64,000 nucleotides of DNA from Marinobacter oulmenensis (GTDB lineage: Bacteria; Pseudomonadota; Gammaproteobacteria; Pseudomonadales; Oleiphilaceae). The DNA lies in assembly GCF_014201735.1 (NCBI RefSeq), contig NZ_JACHFE010000001.1, positions 558,001 through 622,000 on the forward strand. Direction: 5' to 3'. The notes beneath the pieces are model-generated. The model was not told the origin of the DNA. It ran no database searches and worked only from the letters and a program-made list of their open reading frames with translations. The number at the start of each line of letters is the position of its first letter. Positions within the stretch are counted from its first letter, which is position 1. Position numbers and translations under genes: made by a program. Positions 61,862-64,000 of this stretch are shown here, piece by piece.

Positions 61862-62532
61862 AGATACTGCTTGTGGAGGATGACCAGGCTCTGGCCAATG
61901 GTCTGGCGCGCACACTCAAGGATGCCGGCGTGCTGGTGGAAGTGGCTGGTGACGGCCGCCAGGCGGATTTTCTTGTGTCTACAGAGTGTTACGACGCAGT
62001 GGTTCTCGATCTCGGGCTGCCGGACGGTAACGGCACCCAGTGGTTGTCCCGCTGGCGGGAGCAGGGCATTGATCTGCCGGTACTGATCCTGACCGCCCGG
62101 GAACGCTGGTCGGACAAGGCCGCCGGTTTTTCAGCGGGGGCTGATGACTATGTCACCAAGCCCTTTGAAACCGCCGAGGTGCTGTTCCGCCTGCGGGCGT
62201 TGGTGCGCAGGGCTCACGGCCACTCCCACCCGGTACTGAATGTGGGCGACATTGCCCTGGACACCCATGCCGGCCAGGTCACCCGTTCCGGAATGCCGGT
62301 TTCCCTTACCGCCCAGGAATTTCGCCTGTTGTCGCACCTGATTCACGCTGCTCCGCGCATTGTCAGCCGTATCGAGTTGTCAGAGCATGTCTACGACGGC
62401 GACCAGGAGCCGGACTCCAACGTCATTGATGTCCAGGTCAGCCGGCTGCGCCGCAAACTCGGCAGTGAAGCCATTGAAACCATACGCGGCCAGGGCTATC
62501 GGATGATGGGCCAGGCGGAGGACGCGGGATGA
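61858..62532 (+). CDS. OmpR/PhoP-family response regulator
   Basis: A 224-residue response regulator. Receiver domain with phosphoacceptor D51 in VVLDLGLPDGNGT, acidic pocket EDD at 7-9, switch LTARERWSDK and lysine in DDYVTKPF. The C-terminal winged helix includes LTAQEFRLLSHLIHAAPRIVSRIELSEHVYDGDQEPDSNVIDVQVSRLRRKL. It resembles PhoP/QseB. It is the middle gene of PepSY-regulator-kinase, with ATGA overlaps on both sides. Likely targets are the PepSY operon and the divergent EF-hand-like gene. Confidence 0.93.
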   Translation: MKILLVEDDQALANGLARTLKDAGVLVEVAGDGRQADFLVSTECYDAVVLDLGLPDGNGTQWLSRWREQGIDLPVLILTARERWSDKAAGFSAGADDYVTKPFETAEVLFRLRALVRRAHGHSHPVLNVGDIALDTHAGQVTRSGMPVSLTAQEFRLLSHLIHAAPRIVSRIELSEHVYDGDQEPDSNVIDVQVSRLRRKLGSEAIETIRGQGYRMMGQAEDAG

Positions 62533-63866
62533 TGCCACCTCTGCGCCAGTGGCCGGTGGCAACACGTATGCTGGTCTCCGCCCTGGTGCTGGTGTCACTG
62601 GTACTGCCGCTGGCCGGTGGCCTGTTGGCCTGGAATTTCCGCGAAGCGGTGAACACGGCGTTCAATGATCGCCTGGAGTCCCTGCTGGATGTGGTTATTG
62701 CCGGTATTGAGTTCACCCCTGGGGGCAACACCCTGGATCCCGGCCCGCAACTGGGCGATCCCCGCTTCGACCGGGTCTACTCCGGCTGGTACTGGCAGCT
62801 TTCAGGGGCGGAAGGTTCGGTGGTGACCTCCCGTTCGCTGTGGGATCAGCGATTGCCGGTGGCGTCCGGGAATGGCCTGCGCTGGCAGGAGATGCCCGGC
62901 CCCCGGGGGCAGTCCCTGCGGACCCTGACCCGCCAGGTGCGACTACCTGTGTACCCCGACCCGGTCACCGTCACGGTCGCCGGCGATCTTTCCGAAGTAA
63001 ACGCGCAGGTGGCGCGGTTTCATGCCCTGCTGATCGTGTCGCTGGTGACTCTGGCCGTCCTGTTGCTGGCGCTGATCGCTTTGCAGGTGCGCTGGGGGCT
63101 GGCGCCCCTGAGGCGCATCGAGCGCAGCCTGAAGGCGGTGGAATCCGGCCAGCGACAATCCCTGGAGACCCGGTTCCCGGAAGAGCTTGCCCGGCTGGCC
63201 AGAGTGATTAACCAGGTGCTGGAGCGGGACCAGCGACTGATTGAGCGGGGCAGGACCACCGCCGGGAATCTGGCCCACGCCCTGAAGACACCGGTGGCTG
63301 TCCTGACCAATCTTTGTGAGCAGTTGCCGGCATCCCGACAGGCGGAGTTCCGGGCGGAGCTTGCGAGGCTGAACGATGCCGTACGTCATCACCTGGCGCG
63401 CGCCTCGGCCGCCGGCCCGGCCGCCATTGGTGGCGGGGCCAATCTCCGCGATACCCTGACCCCGGTGCTGTCGGCACTGGAAACCCTGGCCGGGCGCCGG
63501 GGTATCAACTTCCATCATGGCCTTGAGGTGACAGGGCCGGTTCCGTTCGAACAGCAGGATCTTCAGGAACTGGTCGGCAATCTGCTGGAAAACGCCATTC
63601 ACTGGGCGAGCGCCCGCGTCAGTCTGCAGGTGTCGGGTGATAGTCAGGCGCTGACGTTGACCGTCGATGATGACGGCCCCGGCATGTCTCCGGAGCAGAT
63701 CCGGCAGGCGCTGGAGCGGGGTGGCCGGCTGGACGAGGAACGGTCAGGCTCCGGGCTGGGCCTGGCCATCGTTAACGAACTGGTACAGCTCTATGGCGGC
63801 CGGATGTCACTGGACCGGTCGCCAGAGCTGAACGGACTTCGGGTGCGGATCGACTTTGTATTCTAG
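62529..63866 (+). CDS. PhoQ-like sensor histidine kinase
   Basis: A 445-residue membrane kinase. TM1 at about 13-37, periplasmic sensor to about 160, TM2 about 162-185, HAMP region, then the H-box GNLAHALKTPVAVLTNL near residue 243, similar to PhoQ. The N-box ELVGNLLENAIHWA is near 343 and the G-boxes DDDGPGMS and SGSGLGLAIVNELVQLYGG follow. It probably senses an envelope signal such as divalent cations or peptides. Its stop overlaps the stop of the convergent SpoVR gene by four bases (CTAG). Confidence 0.92.
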   Translation: MMPPLRQWPVATRMLVSALVLVSLVLPLAGGLLAWNFREAVNTAFNDRLESLLDVVIAGIEFTPGGNTLDPGPQLGDPRFDRVYSGWYWQLSGAEGSVVTSRSLWDQRLPVASGNGLRWQEMPGPRGQSLRTLTRQVRLPVYPDPVTVTVAGDLSEVNAQVARFHALLIVSLVTLAVLLLALIALQVRWGLAPLRRIERSLKAVESGQRQSLETRFPEELARLARVINQVLERDQRLIERGRTTAGNLAHALKTPVAVLTNLCEQLPASRQAEFRAELARLNDAVRHHLARASAAGPAAIGGGANLRDTLTPVLSALETLAGRRGINFHHGLEVTGPVPFEQQDLQELVGNLLENAIHWASARVSLQVSGDSQALTLTVDDDGPGMSPEQIRQALERGGRLDEERSGSGLGLAIVNELVQLYGGRMSLDRSPELNGLRVRIDFVF

Positions 63867-64000
63867 TCCGGGTCCGCAGCCGGTGGCGTCGGGCAATGGA
63901 ATTCCTCCACCACCCGTCCGTCTTCCACGCTTTCCAGGTGGACATCGAAGCCCCACAGCCGGTGCACGTGGCGGATGACCTCATCGGTATCTCCACCCAG
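63863..64000 (-). CDS. SpoVR/YcgB family protein, C-terminus only
   Basis: The visible 45 C-terminal codons run off the right edge. They read DEVIRHVHRLWGFDVHLESVEDG..., which matches the end of E. coli YcgB (EVLKHVHRLWGFDVMLEQQNEDG). SpoVR-family proteins are cytoplasmic and often sit with PrkA kinase and YeaH; those would lie outside the window. Its stop codon shares the CTAG with the kinase gene stop. Too short for routine gene detection here. Confidence 0.85.
   Translation of the reverse strand: MGGDTDEVIRHVHRLWGFDVHLESVEDGRVVEEFHCPTPPAADPD

Overview
The window looks like a chromosomal segment of a GC-rich, denitrifying marine gammaproteobacterium. Protein flavour and gene order resemble Marinobacter or a close relative; this is an inference from gene content, since there is no rRNA in the window. 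About 52 protein genes were identified. The first (an MFS transporter) and the last (SpoVR) run off the ends. No tRNA, rRNA, CRISPR array or complete insertion sequence was seen.

Layout. 1-5.0 kb: MFS exporter, tetrapyrrole-methylase-fold protein, DUF488 protein, trans-sulfuration PLP enzyme, a Crp/Fnr regulator and a CopD-like membrane protein. 4.8-23.5 kb: a large iron/heme-acquisition region, almost all on the minus strand. It holds heme oxygenase, an ECF sigma/FecR pair, a TPR protein and two complete cassettes of the order TonB receptor, exported TbpB/hemophilin-like cargo, Slam (type XI secretion) outer-membrane translocon. Between the cassettes sit plus-strand rnk and gdhA, and next to rnk is an in-frame, three-piece remnant of the Slam of cassette 2. 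23.7-25.0 kb: soluble CZB chemoreceptor and a DUF2892 protein. 25.1-28.2 kb: anaerobic ribonucleotide reductase, preceded by two NrdR boxes and a cobalamin riboswitch. Its glycyl-radical domain is encoded as a separate 48-residue protein between nrdD and nrdG. 28.2-31.5 kb: metR and metE.

31.6-38.8 kb: Fur-boxed TonB receptor divergent from an ABC importer with a Tat-exported binding protein, then nnrS and an L-lactate dehydrogenase-like gene. 38.8-44.7 kb: ubiT, narL, narX, a NarK-like MFS protein, a Dnr-type regulator and a DGC zinc protein. 44.8-52.7 kb: nosRZDFYL, the full nitrous-oxide reductase operon, with a perfect 25-bp inverted repeat between nosZ and nosD. 52.7-57.1 kb: TPP enzyme, flavin dehydrogenase, moaA. 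57.2-58.2 kb: DUF454 gene with an NsrR-like operator, then nsrR. 58.3-60.8 kb: LrgA/LrgB pair and TrpB2. 60.9-64.0 kb: EF-hand-like and PepSY periplasmic proteins, a PhoPQ-like two-component system and the SpoVR C-terminus.

How it fits together. Two physiological themes meet. One is low-oxygen life: nitrate sensing, NO regulators, N2O reduction, molybdenum cofactor, anaerobic ubiquinone factor, anaerobic RNR. The other is iron/heme scavenging through two parallel hemophore-receptor-translocon sets, with Fur-like boxes and FecI/FecR/STN surface signalling on one of them. The two strongest leads are the split NrdD and the duplicated Slam-hemophilin cassettes with hairpins bracketing each cargo gene.
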